DNA of 44,087 nt from Rubrivivax sp. (GTDB lineage Bacteria; Pseudomonadota; Gammaproteobacteria; Burkholderiales; Burkholderiaceae_C), in assembly GCA_024641965.1 (NCBI GenBank), contig JAHECC010000013.1, forward strand, positions 1 through 44,087. The letters run 5' to 3'. The position numbers and the translations under genes were made by a program. The notes below the pieces were generated by a model. That model saw only the letters and a list, made by a program, of their open reading frames with translations, did no database searches and was not told the DNA's origin. Shown piece by piece: positions 10,462 to 19,315 of the stretch (position 1 is the first letter of the stretch; each line of letters begins with the position of its first letter).

Positions 10462-11635
10462 GCCCGAGCGAGCCGGCCAGCCGCTGCAACCCGGCCGCCA
10501 GCCGTTGCGGGTCCCGCGAAGCGAAGCACCAGCGCAGCCAGCCTTCGCCCTCCGGCCCGAAGGCCGCGCCCGGCGCCAGGCCCAGTCCGTGCCGTTCGAC
10601 GAGTCGCTTGGCCGTGGCCAGGGAATCGTCCTGCCCGGCGATGCGGAAGAAGGCATACATGCCACCTGTGGGGACCGCCACTTCGACTCCCGGCAGCGCC
10701 GCCAGCCCGCCGACCAGCAGGTCGCGGCAGGCACGCAGCCGCTGCAACATGCCGGGCACGAAGTCCGGCACCATCTGCAGCCCTGCCAGCGCGCCGCGTT
10801 GAACGAACACCGGCGCGCAGGAGGTGTTGAATTCGATCAGCTTGCCGACGGCGTCCAGGTGGGAGCCCGGCAGCACCAGCCAGCCCAGGCGCCAGCCGGT
10901 CATCAGCAGCGTCTTGGAGAAGCTCTGCGCCACGACGAGGCGGTCGTCTTCGCTGGCGATGTCCAGGAAGCTCGGCGCCGCCAGACCGTCGCCGAACCAG
11001 ATGCGCTCGTAAACCTCGTCGGCGACGATCCAGGTGCCGGTACGGCGGCAGTGCTCCAGGATGGCCTGCTGCTCGCTGCGTGTCAGCGTCCACCCCGTCG
11101 GGTTGTTCGGCGCGTTCAACAACAGCAGCCTTGTCGCCGGTGTCACCGCGGCGCGAAGCCTGTCCAGATCCAGCGACCAGCGGCCCTGTATCGGCCGCAG
11201 TGGGATGCGGTTCACCGCCGCACCCATGATCTGCGCCTGCGCCGTCAGGTTGGGCCACAAGGGCACGACTGCCGCCACCTCGTCGCCGGCGTCAGCCAGC
11301 AGTTGCATCGCCAGCATCAGCGCGTTCACGCCCGAGGAAGTGACCGCGATGCGATCGATGTCCACCTTGCCGTGCAGCGCCGAGCAGTATTCGGCCAGGC
11401 CTTGGCGCAGTTCCATCAGGCCCAGGTTGTGGGCATAGAAGGTTTCGCCGTCGAGCAGAGATCGTGCCGCGGCACTTCGGATGAGTTCGGGCGTGACTTC
11501 GTCGCTCTCGCCGAACCAGAAGGGCAGCACGTCGGCGCGCCCGAGACCGGCGTTGGCGACCTCGCGGATCTTCGATGCACCCAGACGGGCGATGGTGTCG
11601 CGCACGGCAGTCCTTTTGGCGGATTTGCACCCCAT
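10457..11635 (-). CDS. PLP-dependent class I/II aminotransferase
   Basis: The 392-residue fold-type I aminotransferase is probably cytosolic. Landmarks are NAPNNPTGW (about 174-182), the DEVYERIWF cofactor-contacting stretch (206-214), the PLP-binding lysine K241 in [15 protein letters not shown], and a C-terminal RWCF arginine that should bind substrate carboxylate. Substrate specificity cannot be read from the sequence; related proteins act on aspartate, aromatic or other amino acids. The ATG at 11635 (MGCKSAKR) is preferred over upstream codons in the divergent promoter region. The gene is divergent from the hsp20 gene with 120 bases between starts. Confidence 0.85.
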   Translation of the reverse strand: MGCKSAKRTAVRDTIARLGASKIREVANAGLGRADVLPFWFGESDEVTPELIRSAAARSLLDGETFYAHNLGLMELRQGLAEYCSALHGKVDIDRIAVTSSGVNALMLAMQLLADAGDEVAAVVPLWPNLTAQAQIMGAAVNRIPLRPIQGRWSLDLDRLRAAVTPATRLLLLNAPNNPTGWTLTRSEQQAILEHCRRTGTWIVADEVYERIWFGDGLAAPSFLDIASEDDRLVVAQSFSKTLLMTGWRLGWLVLPGSHLDAVGKLIEFNTSCAPVFVQRGALAGLQMVPDFVPGMLQRLRACRDLLVGGLAALPGVEVAVPTGGMYAFFRIAGQDDSLATAKRLVERHGLGLAPGAAFGPEGEGWLRWCFASRDPQRLAAGLQRLAGSLGL

Positions 11636-11755
11636 GTCGGGCTCTTGACGAAGAGCAAACGCGCCGGCCCTTGAATAACCGGCGCATGTGGCCATCTCCA
11701 TGGCATGGGTGGTGACGCGGGCTTGTCGCCACCGGTTTGATTCTAGGAGTTGATC

Positions 11756-12199
11756 ATGTTTCTTGTTCCGATGACACGCAATGCCTCCGAACTGGCGCGC
11801 AGCTTCGACCGCCTCTTCGACGACGGTTTCGAGCGCTTCTTCGCACCGTCAGCACAGGCCGGCAGCGATGCGGCACGCAGCCCGGCGCTGGACGTCGCCG
11901 AATCCGACCGCGCCTACACGGTCAAGCTCGACCTGCCCGGTGTCGCCAAGGAAGACGTCAAGGTCTCGATCGACGGCCGGCGCATCAGCGTGGAGGCGCA
12001 GACGCGCAAGGACGAAGAGAAGAAGGAAGGTGACCGCATCGTCTATCGCGAGCGCTCGATGTCGAGCTTCGCGCGCAGCTTCACTGTCGCCACCGAAGTG
12101 GACCAGGCCGAATCGGCTGCGAAGCTGGAGAACGGCGTGTTGACGCTGACACTGAGCAAGCGCAACGCGCCTGCGTCGAAGCGGCTGACCGTCGGTTGA
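11756..12199 (+). CDS. Small heat-shock protein, Hsp20/alpha-crystallin family
   Basis: The 147-residue ATP-independent holdase chaperone prevents aggregation of unfolding proteins. The alpha-crystallin domain spans about residues 45-140: ALDVAESDRAYTVKLDLPGV, a DVKVSIDGRRISVEAQ strand pair, and the conserved ENGVLTLTLSKR near the end. The ATG at 11756 has an excellent AGGAG ribosome-binding site (11745-11749) six bases upstream; an in-frame TTG two codons earlier is less likely. It converges on tsaD. No CIRCE or ROSE-like element is obvious in its 120-base upstream region. Confidence 0.93.
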   Translation: MFLVPMTRNASELARSFDRLFDDGFERFFAPSAQAGSDAARSPALDVAESDRAYTVKLDLPGVAKEDVKVSIDGRRISVEAQTRKDEEKKEGDRIVYRERSMSSFARSFTVATEVDQAESAAKLENGVLTLTLSKRNAPASKRLTVG

Positions 12200-12207
12200 T
12201 CGGGCTG

Positions 12208-12221
12208 GCGGGCGCGCCCGC
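12208..12221. other. GC palindrome between convergent hsp20 and tsaD
   Basis: GCGGGC-GC-GCCCGC is a 14-base perfect palindrome filling most of the 22-base gap between the two convergent stop codons. It lacks a U-tract on either strand, so it is at best a weak or Rho-assisted terminator. Confidence 0.35.
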
Positions 12222-13253
12222 TCAGGCCAAGGCCAAGTCCCAGCGCGGGCGCACGTCGAATGCGCCCGCGCTGCTGGGCGTGGTGACGCCGTGCTGCACA
12301 CGCAGGGCCGCGGCGAGCGCGATCATCGCGCCGTTGTCGGTGCACAGCGCCAGCTCCGGGTAGTGCACGCGCGCGCCGATGCGCTCGCACTCACGGCCGA
12401 GCCGCTCGCGCAACGGAAGGTTGGCGCCGACACCGCCGGCCACCACCAGGCGTTTCAATCCGGTCGCCTGCAGCGCGCGCAGCGACTTCGCGCAGAGCAC
12501 GTCGACGATCGCCGCCTGCACGCTCGCCGCCATGTCGGCGCGCTGCGATTCGTCCAGCGGCGACGGCAGGCGGCCGACACGCACCGCCACCGCGGTCTTC
12601 AGACCGGCAAAGGAAAAGTCCAGGTTCGGCTTGTGCAGCAGCGGCCGCGGCAGGTCGAAGGCACCGTCCCGCCCCTGCTGTGCCAGCTTCGACAGCGCCG
12701 GCCCGCCGGGGTAGCCCAGGCCGAGCAACTTGGCACTCTTGTCGAAGGCCTCGCCGGCGGCATCGTCCACGGTCTCGCCGAGCAGGCTGTACTGCGCCAC
12801 ACCGTCGACACGCATCAACTGCGTGTGCCCGCCCGAGACCAGCAGCGCGACGAAGGGGAACTGCGGCGGGTCGGCCGACAGGAAAGGCGACAGCAGGTGC
12901 CCCTCCAGGTGGTGCACGCCCAGCGTAGGGCGGCCCAGCGCTGCCGCCAGCGACACCGCCACGCCGGCGCCGACCAGCAGCGCGCCGGCCAGGCCGGGGC
13001 CGCGCGTGTAGGCCACCAGGTCGATGTCCGGCAGGCCCGCGCCCGCTTCGGCCAGCACCTGCCGCGTCAGCGGCAGCACGCGCCGGATGTGGTCGCGCGA
13101 GGCCAACTCGGGCACCACGCCGCCGTAGGCCTGGTGCATGTCCACCTGACTGTGCAGCGCCTGCGCGCGCAGCCGCGGCAAGGCATCGCCCTCGAAGGAC
13201 ACCAGCGCCACGCCGGTCTCGTCGCAGGAGCTCTCAATGCCGAGGACGTTCAT
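12222..13253 (-). CDS. tsaD: tRNA N6-threonylcarbamoyladenosine synthase catalytic subunit
   Basis: The 343-residue Kae1/YgjD-family enzyme transfers the threonylcarbamoyl group to A37 of ANN-decoding tRNAs, with TsaB and TsaE. The ASKHA fold begins with [12 protein letters not shown]. The metal-binding HxEGH motif is at H115-H119. [14 protein letters not shown] and [10 protein letters not shown] are further signatures. The C-terminal [10 protein letters not shown] is typical. The gene starts only two bases after the fdx stop, so it appears co-transcribed with the isc operon; this places a tRNA-modification gene under likely Fe-S control. Confidence 0.97.
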   Translation of the reverse strand: MNVLGIESSCDETGVALVSFEGDALPRLRAQALHSQVDMHQAYGGVVPELASRDHIRRVLPLTRQVLAEAGAGLPDIDLVAYTRGPGLAGALLVGAGVAVSLAAALGRPTLGVHHLEGHLLSPFLSADPPQFPFVALLVSGGHTQLMRVDGVAQYSLLGETVDDAAGEAFDKSAKLLGLGYPGGPALSKLAQQGRDGAFDLPRPLLHKPNLDFSFAGLKTAVAVRVGRLPSPLDESQRADMAASVQAAIVDVLCAKSLRALQATGLKRLVVAGGVGANLPLRERLGRECERIGARVHYPELALCTDNGAMIALAAALRVQHGVTTPSSAGAFDVRPRWDLALA

Positions 13254-13255
13254 CC

Positions 13256-13594
13256 TCAATGGTTTTCGCGCGCGTGGTTGATGGTGTATTTCGGCAGCTC
13301 GATGCTCACGTCCTGGTCCGACAGGATTGCCTGGCAGGACAGGCGCGAGTTCGGCGTCAGGCCCCAAGCCCGGTCGAGCAGGTCCTCTTCGCTTTCGTCC
13401 ATCTCGCCCAGCGACTCGAAGCCCTCGTGCACGATGACGTGGCAGGTGGTGCAGGCACAACTCATCTCGCAGGCATGCTCGATGGCGATGCCGTTCTCGA
13501 GCAGCGCCTCGCACACCGAGGTCCCCGGCGACGCCTCGATGTCGTCGCCCAGCGGGCAGAGCTCGGCATGGGGCAGGATGCGGATATGCGGCAT
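13256..13594 (-). CDS. fdx: ISC-type 2Fe-2S ferredoxin
   Basis: The 112-residue adrenodoxin-type ferredoxin supplies electrons for Fe-S cluster assembly on IscU. Cluster ligands are C42, C48, C51 and C87 ([14 protein letters not shown], then SRLSCQAIL). The acidic stretch [11 protein letters not shown] is the usual partner-docking surface. It lies 3 bases after hscA and 2 bases before tsaD. Length is normal. Confidence 0.96.
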   Translation of the reverse strand: MPHIRILPHAELCPLGDDIEASPGTSVCEALLENGIAIEHACEMSCACTTCHVIVHEGFESLGEMDESEEDLLDRAWGLTPNSRLSCQAILSDQDVSIELPKYTINHARENH

Positions 13595-13597
13595 GGC

Positions 13598-15466
13598 TCA
13601 GACGTCCTGGATGCTGCGCCCGGCCAGCGCCTGTCGGATGCCACGGTTCATGCGCGCCGCGGCGAATTCCTCGGTGCCCTTGGCCAGGGCTTCGACGGCC
13701 GCATTGATGGCGTCGTGGTCGCTGCCGGCCGCCACCTCGGCGAGCGCCGCCATCAACCCGTCGATCGCCACGCGTTCGTCTTCCGACAAGAGCGCAGCGT
13801 CGGCCGCCAGTGCCGAGCGTGTGGCCAGCAGTAGCCGGTCGGCATCGACCTTGGCCTCGCGCAGCGCGCGCGTTCGCATGTCGTCCTGCGCATGGGTGAA
13901 GCTGTCGCGCAGCATCTGCGCCACCTGATCGTCGCCCAGGCCGTAGCTGGGCTTGACGACGACGCTGGCTGTCACGCCGCTGATCGTTTCCAGCGCCGAC
14001 ACGCTGAGCAACCCGTCGGCATCGACCTGGAAGCTGACGCGGATGCGCGCCACGCCCGCGGCCATCGGCGGGATGCCGCGCAGCTCGAAGCGCGCGAGCG
14101 AGCGGCAGTCGGCGACCATCTCGCGCTCGCCCTGCAGCACATGGATGGCCATCGCGGTCTGGCCGTCCTGGTAGGTGGTGAACTCCTGCGCCTTGGCCAC
14201 GGGGATGGTGGTGTTGCGCTCGACGATGCGCTCGACCAGCCCGCCCATGGTCTCGATGCCCAGCGACAGCGGGATCACGTCGAGCAGCAGCAGTTGCCCG
14301 TCCTGGTTGTTGCCGGCCAGCGCATTGGCCTGGATCGCTGCGCCCAGCGCCACCACTTCGTCGGGGTTCAGGTTGGTCAGCACCTTGGCCTGCCCGTCTT
14401 CACCGAAGAACTCGGCCACAGCGCGGCGCACGGCCGGCATGCGCGTGGCACCGCCGACCATGACCACGCCCTTCACGTCGCCAGGCTGCACGCGGGCGTC
14501 GCGCAGCACCTTGCGCAGCGCGACCAGCGTACGCTCGAGCAGGGGCCGCGTCAGCGTCTCGAGCTGCGACTGCGAGAACGACAGGCTCAGCGCCTCGCCG
14601 TCCAGCTCGCAGTCGAGCGTGATCTCGCCGGCATCGGTCAGTGCTTCGCGCGCACTGCGCGCGGCCACCAGCAAGGCACTGCGATCGCGCGCGTCGACCG
14701 TGGTGTGGCCGCTTTGCTGCAGCGCCCAGTCGGCCAGGGCATGGTCGAAATCGTCGCCGCCCAGGGCAGCATCGCCGCCGGCGGCCACCACCTCGAAGAC
14801 ACCGCGCGTCAGGCGCAGCAACGAGATGTCGAATGTGCCGCCGCCCAGGTCGTACACGGCGTACAGGCCTTCGCTGTGATTGTCCAGACCGTAGGCCACG
14901 GCCGCCGCGGTCGGCTCGTTGATGAGGCGCAGCACGTTCAGCCCGGCCAGTTGCGCGGCATCCTTCGTGGCCTGGCGCTGCGCGTCGTCGAAATAGGCCG
15001 GCACGGTAATGACCGCGCCGAACAGCTCGTCGTCGAAGCTGTCCTCGGCGCGCTGGCGCAGCGTGGCCAGGATCTCGGCCGACACCTCCACCGCCGTCTT
15101 CAGGCCCTGGCGCGTGCGCACCGCGACCATGCCGGGCTGGTCGACGAGCTCGTAGGGCAGTTGCCCCGCCCCCTGCAGGTCGGCCAGACGGCGGCCCATC
15201 AGCCGCTTGGCCGACGCAATGCAGTGCAGCGCATCGTCGGTCTGATGCTCGCGCGCGGCGTAGCCGACCTGGCGGCGCTGACCGGGCATGTAGTGCACGA
15301 CCGAGGGCAGCAGCACTCGGCCTTCGCCATCGGGCAGGCACTCCGGCACGCCATGGCGCACCGCGGCCACCAGCGAGTGCGTCGTGCCCAGGTCGATGCC
15401 CACGGCAATCCGGCGTTGATGGGGGTCGGGCGCCTGGCCCGGTTCGGAAATCTGCAGCAGCGCCAT
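13598..15466 (-). CDS. hscA: Fe-S assembly Hsp70 chaperone HscA
   Basis: The 622-residue DnaK homologue is specialised for releasing Fe-S clusters from IscU with the co-chaperone HscB. The nucleotide-binding domain shows [13 protein letters not shown] (phosphate 1), [13 protein letters not shown] (phosphate 2) and [10 protein letters not shown] (adenosine region). The substrate-binding domain follows and the C-terminus is a helical lid. It lies between hscB (14-base gap) and fdx (3-base gap). The short lid and isc operon location identify it as HscA rather than DnaK. Confidence 0.96.
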   Translation of the reverse strand: MALLQISEPGQAPDPHQRRIAVGIDLGTTHSLVAAVRHGVPECLPDGEGRVLLPSVVHYMPGQRRQVGYAAREHQTDDALHCIASAKRLMGRRLADLQGAGQLPYELVDQPGMVAVRTRQGLKTAVEVSAEILATLRQRAEDSFDDELFGAVITVPAYFDDAQRQATKDAAQLAGLNVLRLINEPTAAAVAYGLDNHSEGLYAVYDLGGGTFDISLLRLTRGVFEVVAAGGDAALGGDDFDHALADWALQQSGHTTVDARDRSALLVAARSAREALTDAGEITLDCELDGEALSLSFSQSQLETLTRPLLERTLVALRKVLRDARVQPGDVKGVVMVGGATRMPAVRRAVAEFFGEDGQAKVLTNLNPDEVVALGAAIQANALAGNNQDGQLLLLDVIPLSLGIETMGGLVERIVERNTTIPVAKAQEFTTYQDGQTAMAIHVLQGEREMVADCRSLARFELRGIPPMAAGVARIRVSFQVDADGLLSVSALETISGVTASVVVKPSYGLGDDQVAQMLRDSFTHAQDDMRTRALREAKVDADRLLLATRSALAADAALLSEDERVAIDGLMAALAEVAAGSDHDAINAAVEALAKGTEEFAAARMNRGIRQALAGRSIQDV

Positions 15467-15480
15467 TCAGGTCCCGTGAT

Positions 15481-15999
15481 TCATGTTTGCAGCGCCTCCA
15501 GGCGCTTGTCGATGTCCTGCCGGAAGCGCGCGACGAACATCAGGGCGCGCAGCTGCGCGGCTGCGGCGTCGGTATCGCCCTGCTGGTCGAGCGAATGCCC
15601 GAGTTGCCCCAGCGCCGCGGCTTCGTGCTGCGCCACCTGCTCGGCAAGCGCCTGCACCGCGGCTTCGTCCTCGGCCTCGTCGAGCGCTTCGCGCCATGCC
15701 ATCTGCTGCACCAGGAAGTCTGTCGGCATCGCCGTGTTGCGCTCGGCGTCGATCGACACGCCGCGCCGTTCGCACAGGTAGGCGGCGCGCTTCAGTGGGT
15801 CCTTCAGCCGCTGGTAGCCTTGATTCACGCGCACCGCCCATTGCATCGCCACACGCTGCGCGGCGGCGCCTTCGGCCGCAAAGCGGTCCGGGTGCACCTC
15901 GCGCTGCAGCTCGCGCCAACGCTGGTCGAGCAGTGGGGCGTCCAGCACAAAGCCTTCGGGCAGACCGAAGAGCGTGAAATCGTCGTCGTCCAGCTTCAT
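15481..15999 (-). CDS. hscB: Fe-S assembly J-domain co-chaperone HscB
   Basis: The 172-residue J-protein binds IscU and stimulates the ATPase of HscA. The N-terminal J-domain includes the HPD motif at residues 36-38 (LQREVHPDRF). The C-terminal helical bundle (about 90-170) binds IscU. The ATG at 15999 overlaps the stop of the preceding acetyltransferase gene (ATGA), so its translation is probably coupled to that gene rather than directly to iscA as in most isc operons. Confidence 0.95.
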   Translation of the reverse strand: MKLDDDDFTLFGLPEGFVLDAPLLDQRWRELQREVHPDRFAAEGAAAQRVAMQWAVRVNQGYQRLKDPLKRAAYLCERRGVSIDAERNTAMPTDFLVQQMAWREALDEAEDEAAVQALAEQVAQHEAAALGQLGHSLDQQGDTDAAAAQLRALMFVARFRQDIDKRLEALQT

Positions 16000-16496
16000 G
16001 TCCCGAGGCGTTTCTCTAGAAACATCGACAAGCCGTTGTCCGGATAGCCGCCGAAGGCGCCACGCGGCACAAAGCCGGCGCGCCGGTACAGGCTCAGGGC
16101 CTGGGCCTGGGCGGCACCCGTCTCCAGCAACGCCAGGCGCACGCCGTCGTCGAACAGCGAGCGTTCCAGTGCTTCGAGCAGGGCCGAGCCGATGCCCTGC
16201 CCGCGCATGCTGCTGTGGACCATCATGCGCTTGAGCTCGCCGTAGGCCACGCCGCCGGTCGCTGGCTCACCGGGCATGCGACGCACCGCGCCGCAGCCGC
16301 AGACGCGACCATCGATGCGCGCGACCAAGAAGCACACCGACGGCGCCAGCAACTCGTCGATGCCGAGAATGTGGTTGTGCTGTGGCGCGTACAGGCTGCC
16401 GAGGTAGGTGTCCAATTGGTCGAGCAAGGCTCGCACCGCCGACTGGTCAGGTCGCTCGGGCTGGATGACGATGGATTCACAGGTGGTCTGGGCCAT
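15996..16496 (-). CDS. GNAT-family N-acetyltransferase inside the isc operon
   Basis: A GCN5-related acyltransferase of 166 residues if it starts at the ATG at 16496. A GTG eleven codons further upstream is an alternative, and neither has a strong ribosome-binding site. The acetyl-CoA pyrophosphate loop appears as RGQGIGSALLEAL after the MMVHSSM strand, and a typical C-terminal SLYRRAGF motif is present. It lies between iscA and hscB on the same strand and overlaps the hscB start by 4 bases. The substrate is unknown; its position suggests co-expression with Fe-S assembly but does not prove a function there. Confidence 0.85.
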   Translation of the reverse strand: MAQTTCESIVIQPERPDQSAVRALLDQLDTYLGSLYAPQHNHILGIDELLAPSVCFLVARIDGRVCGCGAVRRMPGEPATGGVAYGELKRMMVHSSMRGQGIGSALLEALERSLFDDGVRLALLETGAAQAQALSLYRRAGFVPRGAFGGYPDNGLSMFLEKRLGT

Positions 16497-16583
16497 GGCC
16501 GTGGGGCTAGGGGTCCTGGCGTTGCGCACGGCCTGGCAATCGCCGATGCACGCGGCGCGGTGAAAATGAATCAGCGCGCTCGA

Positions 16584-16907
16584 TCAGACCCGGAAGGATT
16601 CGCCGCAGCCGCAGCGGTCTTTCTCGCGCGGGTTGTGGAACTTGAAGCCTTCATTGAGGCCTTCGCGCACGAAGTCGAGTTCGGTACCGTCCAGGTAGGG
16701 AAAGCTCTTCGGATCGATCAGCACCTTCACGCCATGGCCTTCGAAGACCATGTCCTCGGGCGCCACTTCATCGGCGTATTCCAGCTTGTAGGCCAGGCCC
16801 GAGCAGCCGGTGGTCTTGACGCCCAGGCGCACGCCCACACCCTTCCCGCGCTTGCCGATGTAGCGCGAGACATGGCGGGCCGCAGCTTCGGTCAGGGTCA
16901 CCGGCAT
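16584..16907 (-). CDS. iscA: Iron-sulfur cluster assembly A-type carrier IscA
   Basis: The 107-residue A-type carrier protein delivers Fe-S clusters or iron to apoproteins. The three conserved cysteines are C35 (TTGCSGLAY) and C99/C101 (RCGCGESF). The ATG at 16907 starts two bases after the iscU stop. Unlike standard isc operons, the next gene is an acetyltransferase, 87 bases on, before hscB. Confidence 0.97.
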   Translation of the reverse strand: MPVTLTEAAARHVSRYIGKRGKGVGVRLGVKTTGCSGLAYKLEYADEVAPEDMVFEGHGVKVLIDPKSFPYLDGTELDFVREGLNEGFKFHNPREKDRCGCGESFRV

Positions 16908-16909
16908 GG

Positions 16910-17320
16910 TCAATGCGCCTGCTCGCTGCTTTCGGCCTGGCCATGCTTGGCCTTGTAGTCCTGCACCGCCGCCTTGATGGCGTCCTCGGCCAGGATCGAG
17001 CAGTGGATCTTCACCGGCGGCAGCGCCAGTTCCTGCGCGATGTGCGTGTTCTTGATGTCCATCGCCTGGTCGAGCGTCTTGCCCTTGACCCATTCGGTGA
17101 CCAGCGAGGACGATGCGATCGCCGAGCCACAACCATAGGTCTTGAAGCGCGCGTCTTCGATCAGCCCGGATTGCGGGTTGACACGGATCTGCAGCTTCAT
17201 CACGTCGCCGCAGGCCGGTGCGCCGACCATGCCGGTGCCGACGCTTTCGTCGCCCTTGTCGAAGGAGCCGACGTTGCGCGGGTTCTCGTAGTGTTCGACG
17301 ACTTTTTCGCTGTATGCCAT
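16910..17320 (-). CDS. iscU: Fe-S cluster scaffold IscU
   Basis: The 136-residue scaffold is where new 2Fe-2S clusters are built. Ligands C37, C64 and C107 (with H106) and the HscA-recognition motif LPPVK (100-104) are visible. An extra C-terminal segment ([12 protein letters not shown]) is slightly longer than in E. coli. It is 15 bases after iscS and 2 before iscA. Confidence 0.98.
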   Translation of the reverse strand: MAYSEKVVEHYENPRNVGSFDKGDESVGTGMVGAPACGDVMKLQIRVNPQSGLIEDARFKTYGCGSAIASSSLVTEWVKGKTLDQAMDIKNTHIAQELALPPVKIHCSILAEDAIKAAVQDYKAKHGQAESSEQAH

Positions 17321-17335
17321 GTCAGTTCTCCTGGT

Positions 17336-18550
17336 TCAATGTGCAGCCCATTGGATGGTGCTGATGTCGATGCCGTCCTTGTACATCTCCCAAAGCGGCG
17401 ACAGGTCGCGCAGCTTGGCCACCTGCTCCTGCAGGGTCTTGACGGCATAGTCGATCTCGGCCTCGGTGGTGAAGCGACCGATGGTCATGCGCAGCGACGA
17501 ATGCGCCAGTTCGTCCGAGCGGCCGAGCGCGCGCAGCACGTAACTGGGCTCCAGGCTGGCCGAGGTGCAGGCTGAGCCCGACGACACTGCCAACCCCTTG
17601 CAGCCCATGATCAGTGATTCGCCCTCGACATAGTTGAACGAAATGTTCAGGTTGTGCGGCACGCGCCGCTCGAGGTCGCCGTTGATGTACACCTGCTCGA
17701 TGTCGGACAGCCCGCGCATCAGCCTTTGCTGCAGCATGCGAATGCGTTCGCGCTCCGCGCCCATCTCGGCCTTGGCGATGGCAAAGGCCGTGCCCATGCC
17801 GACGATCTGGTGCGTGGGCAGCGTGCCCGAGCGCATGCCGCGCTCGTGGCCGCCGCCGTGCATCTGCGCTTCGATGCGCACCCGTGGCTTGCGACGCACG
17901 TAAAGTGCGCCCACGCCCTTCGGCCCATAGGTCTTGTGCGAGGCCAGGCTCATCAGGTCGACCGGCAAGGTGGCCAGATCGATGTCCACCTTGCCGGTGG
18001 CCTGGGCCGCATCGACGTGGAAGATGATGCCGCGCTCGCGGCACAACTTGCCGATGGCGACGATGTCCTGGATCACTCCGATCTCGTTGTTGACAAGCAT
18101 CACCGAGACGAGGATGGTGTCCTTGCGCAGGCTTTGCTCGAACTTCTCCAGGTCGAGCAGGCCGTCTTCCTGCACCTCCAGGTAGGTGGCCTCGTAACCC
18201 TCGCGCTCGAGTTCGCGCACCGTGTCCAGCACCGCCTTGTGCTCGGTCTTCACCGTCACGATGTGCTTGCCGCGCGACTTGTAGAAGTGCGCCGCGCCCT
18301 TCAACGCCAGGTTGATCGACTCGGTGGCGCCCGAGGTCCAGACGATCTCGCGCGGGTCGGCGCCGACCAGTTCGGCCACCTGCGTGCGCGCGCCCTCCAC
18401 GGCCTTTTCGGCCTCCCAGCCCCAGGCGTGACTGCGCGACGCCGGATTGCCGAAATGCTCGCGCAGCCAGGGCACCATGGCATCGACCACGCGCGGGTCA
18501 CAGGGCGTGGTGGCGCCGTAGTCCATGTAGATCGGGAAATGCGGGGTCAT
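17336..18550 (-). CDS. iscS: Cysteine desulfurase IscS
   Basis: The 404-residue PLP enzyme converts cysteine to alanine and passes persulfide sulfur to IscU and to tRNA-thiolation and cofactor pathways. H104 stacks on PLP (KTEHKAVLD), K206 forms the Schiff base ([10 protein letters not shown]) and C328 is the mobile catalytic cysteine ([14 protein letters not shown]). Length equals the E. coli enzyme. It follows iscR by 37 bases. Because selD is also in this window, IscS could additionally mobilise selenium, which is an inference. Confidence 0.98.
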   Translation of the reverse strand: MTPHFPIYMDYGATTPCDPRVVDAMVPWLREHFGNPASRSHAWGWEAEKAVEGARTQVAELVGADPREIVWTSGATESINLALKGAAHFYKSRGKHIVTVKTEHKAVLDTVRELEREGYEATYLEVQEDGLLDLEKFEQSLRKDTILVSVMLVNNEIGVIQDIVAIGKLCRERGIIFHVDAAQATGKVDIDLATLPVDLMSLASHKTYGPKGVGALYVRRKPRVRIEAQMHGGGHERGMRSGTLPTHQIVGMGTAFAIAKAEMGAERERIRMLQQRLMRGLSDIEQVYINGDLERRVPHNLNISFNYVEGESLIMGCKGLAVSSGSACTSASLEPSYVLRALGRSDELAHSSLRMTIGRFTTEAEIDYAVKTLQEQVAKLRDLSPLWEMYKDGIDISTIQWAAH

Positions 18551-18587
18551 GTGTGCTGCTTGTGCTTGTTGCGGTACGGGGCGGGCC

Positions 18588-19121
18588 TCACTTGGACAGC
18601 GCGCTGCCCAGGGCGAAGACCGAATTCGGCGCGGTGATCTTGATCGGCCGCACCACCGGCTGCGAGGAAATGGCGCGCTTGACCGGCGCGTCCTGGATCG
18701 AAATACCCTTGGCGAGCTGCTCGTCGACCAACTTCTTCAGCGAGATCGAATCGAGATATTCGATCATCTTGGCGTTGAGGCTGGCCCACAGGTCGTGCGT
18801 CATGCAGCGTCCCGTGTCGTCGCCCATGCAGTTTTCCTTGCCGCCGCAGCCCGTGGCGTCGATCGGCTCGTCCACCGCGACGATGATGTCGGCCACGGTG
18901 ATCTCGTTTGCGCCTCTGCCGAGCGAATAACCACCGCCAGGCCCGCGGGTGCTTTCCACCAGTTCATGACGTCGCAGCTTGCCGAACAGCTGCTCGAGGT
19001 AGGACAGCGAAATCTGTTGGCGCTGGCTGATCGCCGCCAACGCCACCGGGCCAGCGTGCGAGCGCAAGCCCAGATCGATCATCGCAGTCACGGCAAAACG
19101 GCCCTTGGTGGTCAGACGCAT
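18588..19121 (-). CDS. iscR: Fe-S cluster-sensing transcription regulator IscR
   Basis: The 177-residue Rrf2-family winged-helix regulator represses the isc operon when holding a 2Fe-2S cluster. The DNA-binding domain begins [17 protein letters not shown]. Cluster ligands are C92, C98, C106 and probably H109 ([14 protein letters not shown]). The spacing between the second and third cysteine is seven residues, two more than the five I recall for E. coli IscR (C98-C104). It is the first gene of the isc operon and has a palindromic candidate operator upstream at 19226-19257. Confidence 0.96.
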   Translation of the reverse strand: MRLTTKGRFAVTAMIDLGLRSHAGPVALAAISQRQQISLSYLEQLFGKLRRHELVESTRGPGGGYSLGRGANEITVADIIVAVDEPIDATGCGGKENCMGDDTGRCMTHDLWASLNAKMIEYLDSISLKKLVDEQLAKGISIQDAPVKRAISSQPVVRPIKITAPNSVFALGSALSK

Positions 19122-19201
19122 CGGTATCTCCCATCAGCCTTGCGGCGCTGAAGCAAGACGGCGGTCGGGCTCGTGGCAACAAGACCGCCGGATTGCTCGG
19201 C

Positions 19202-19219
19202 CCCGGCAAGATTGCCGGG
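19202..19219 (-). promoter_or_regulatory. Perfect hairpin in the iscR leader
   Basis: CCCGGCAA-GA-TTGCCGGG is an 18-base perfect palindrome between the presumed iscR promoter and the iscR start codon, 80 bases upstream of the ATG. No U-tract follows on the minus strand. It could be an mRNA structure or another protein site. The rest of the 194-base uvrB-iscR gap holds no ORF. Confidence 0.4.
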
Positions 19220-19225
19220 TTAACC

Positions 19226-19257
19226 CTTGACTGATTCCTACTAGTTCAGTCAAGTAT
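19226..19257 (-). promoter_or_regulatory. Candidate IscR operator and isc promoter region
   Basis: The minus-strand sequence from 19257 begins ATACTTGACTGAACTAGTAGG and matches my recollection of the type-1 IscR consensus at about 19 of 25 positions (19233-19257). It also contains a 9-bp perfect inverted repeat CTTGACTGA (19226-19234) / TCAGTCAAG (19246-19254) with an 11-base centre. A -10-like TATACT at 19253-19258 and a -35-like TCGACC at 19277-19282 (18-base spacing) precede it, so a bound repressor would cover the promoter. Alternatively TTGACT (19248-19253) is the -35. Confidence 0.55.
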
Positions 19258-19315
19258 AAACGAACCCGAGCAATTTGGTCGAGATTGCGCCGAAGAGTTC
19301 CCTCGATCGCCGGCA

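Noticed and set aside
10457-10830. Second transaminase fragment or frameshift in the aminotransferase 3' end
   Set aside because: The frame is continuous through the PLP site to a normal C-terminus; other frames are shadows.
13892-15781. 629-codon plus-strand open frame opposite hscA/hscB
   Set aside because: Antisense shadow of two clear chaperone genes with no recognisable protein features.
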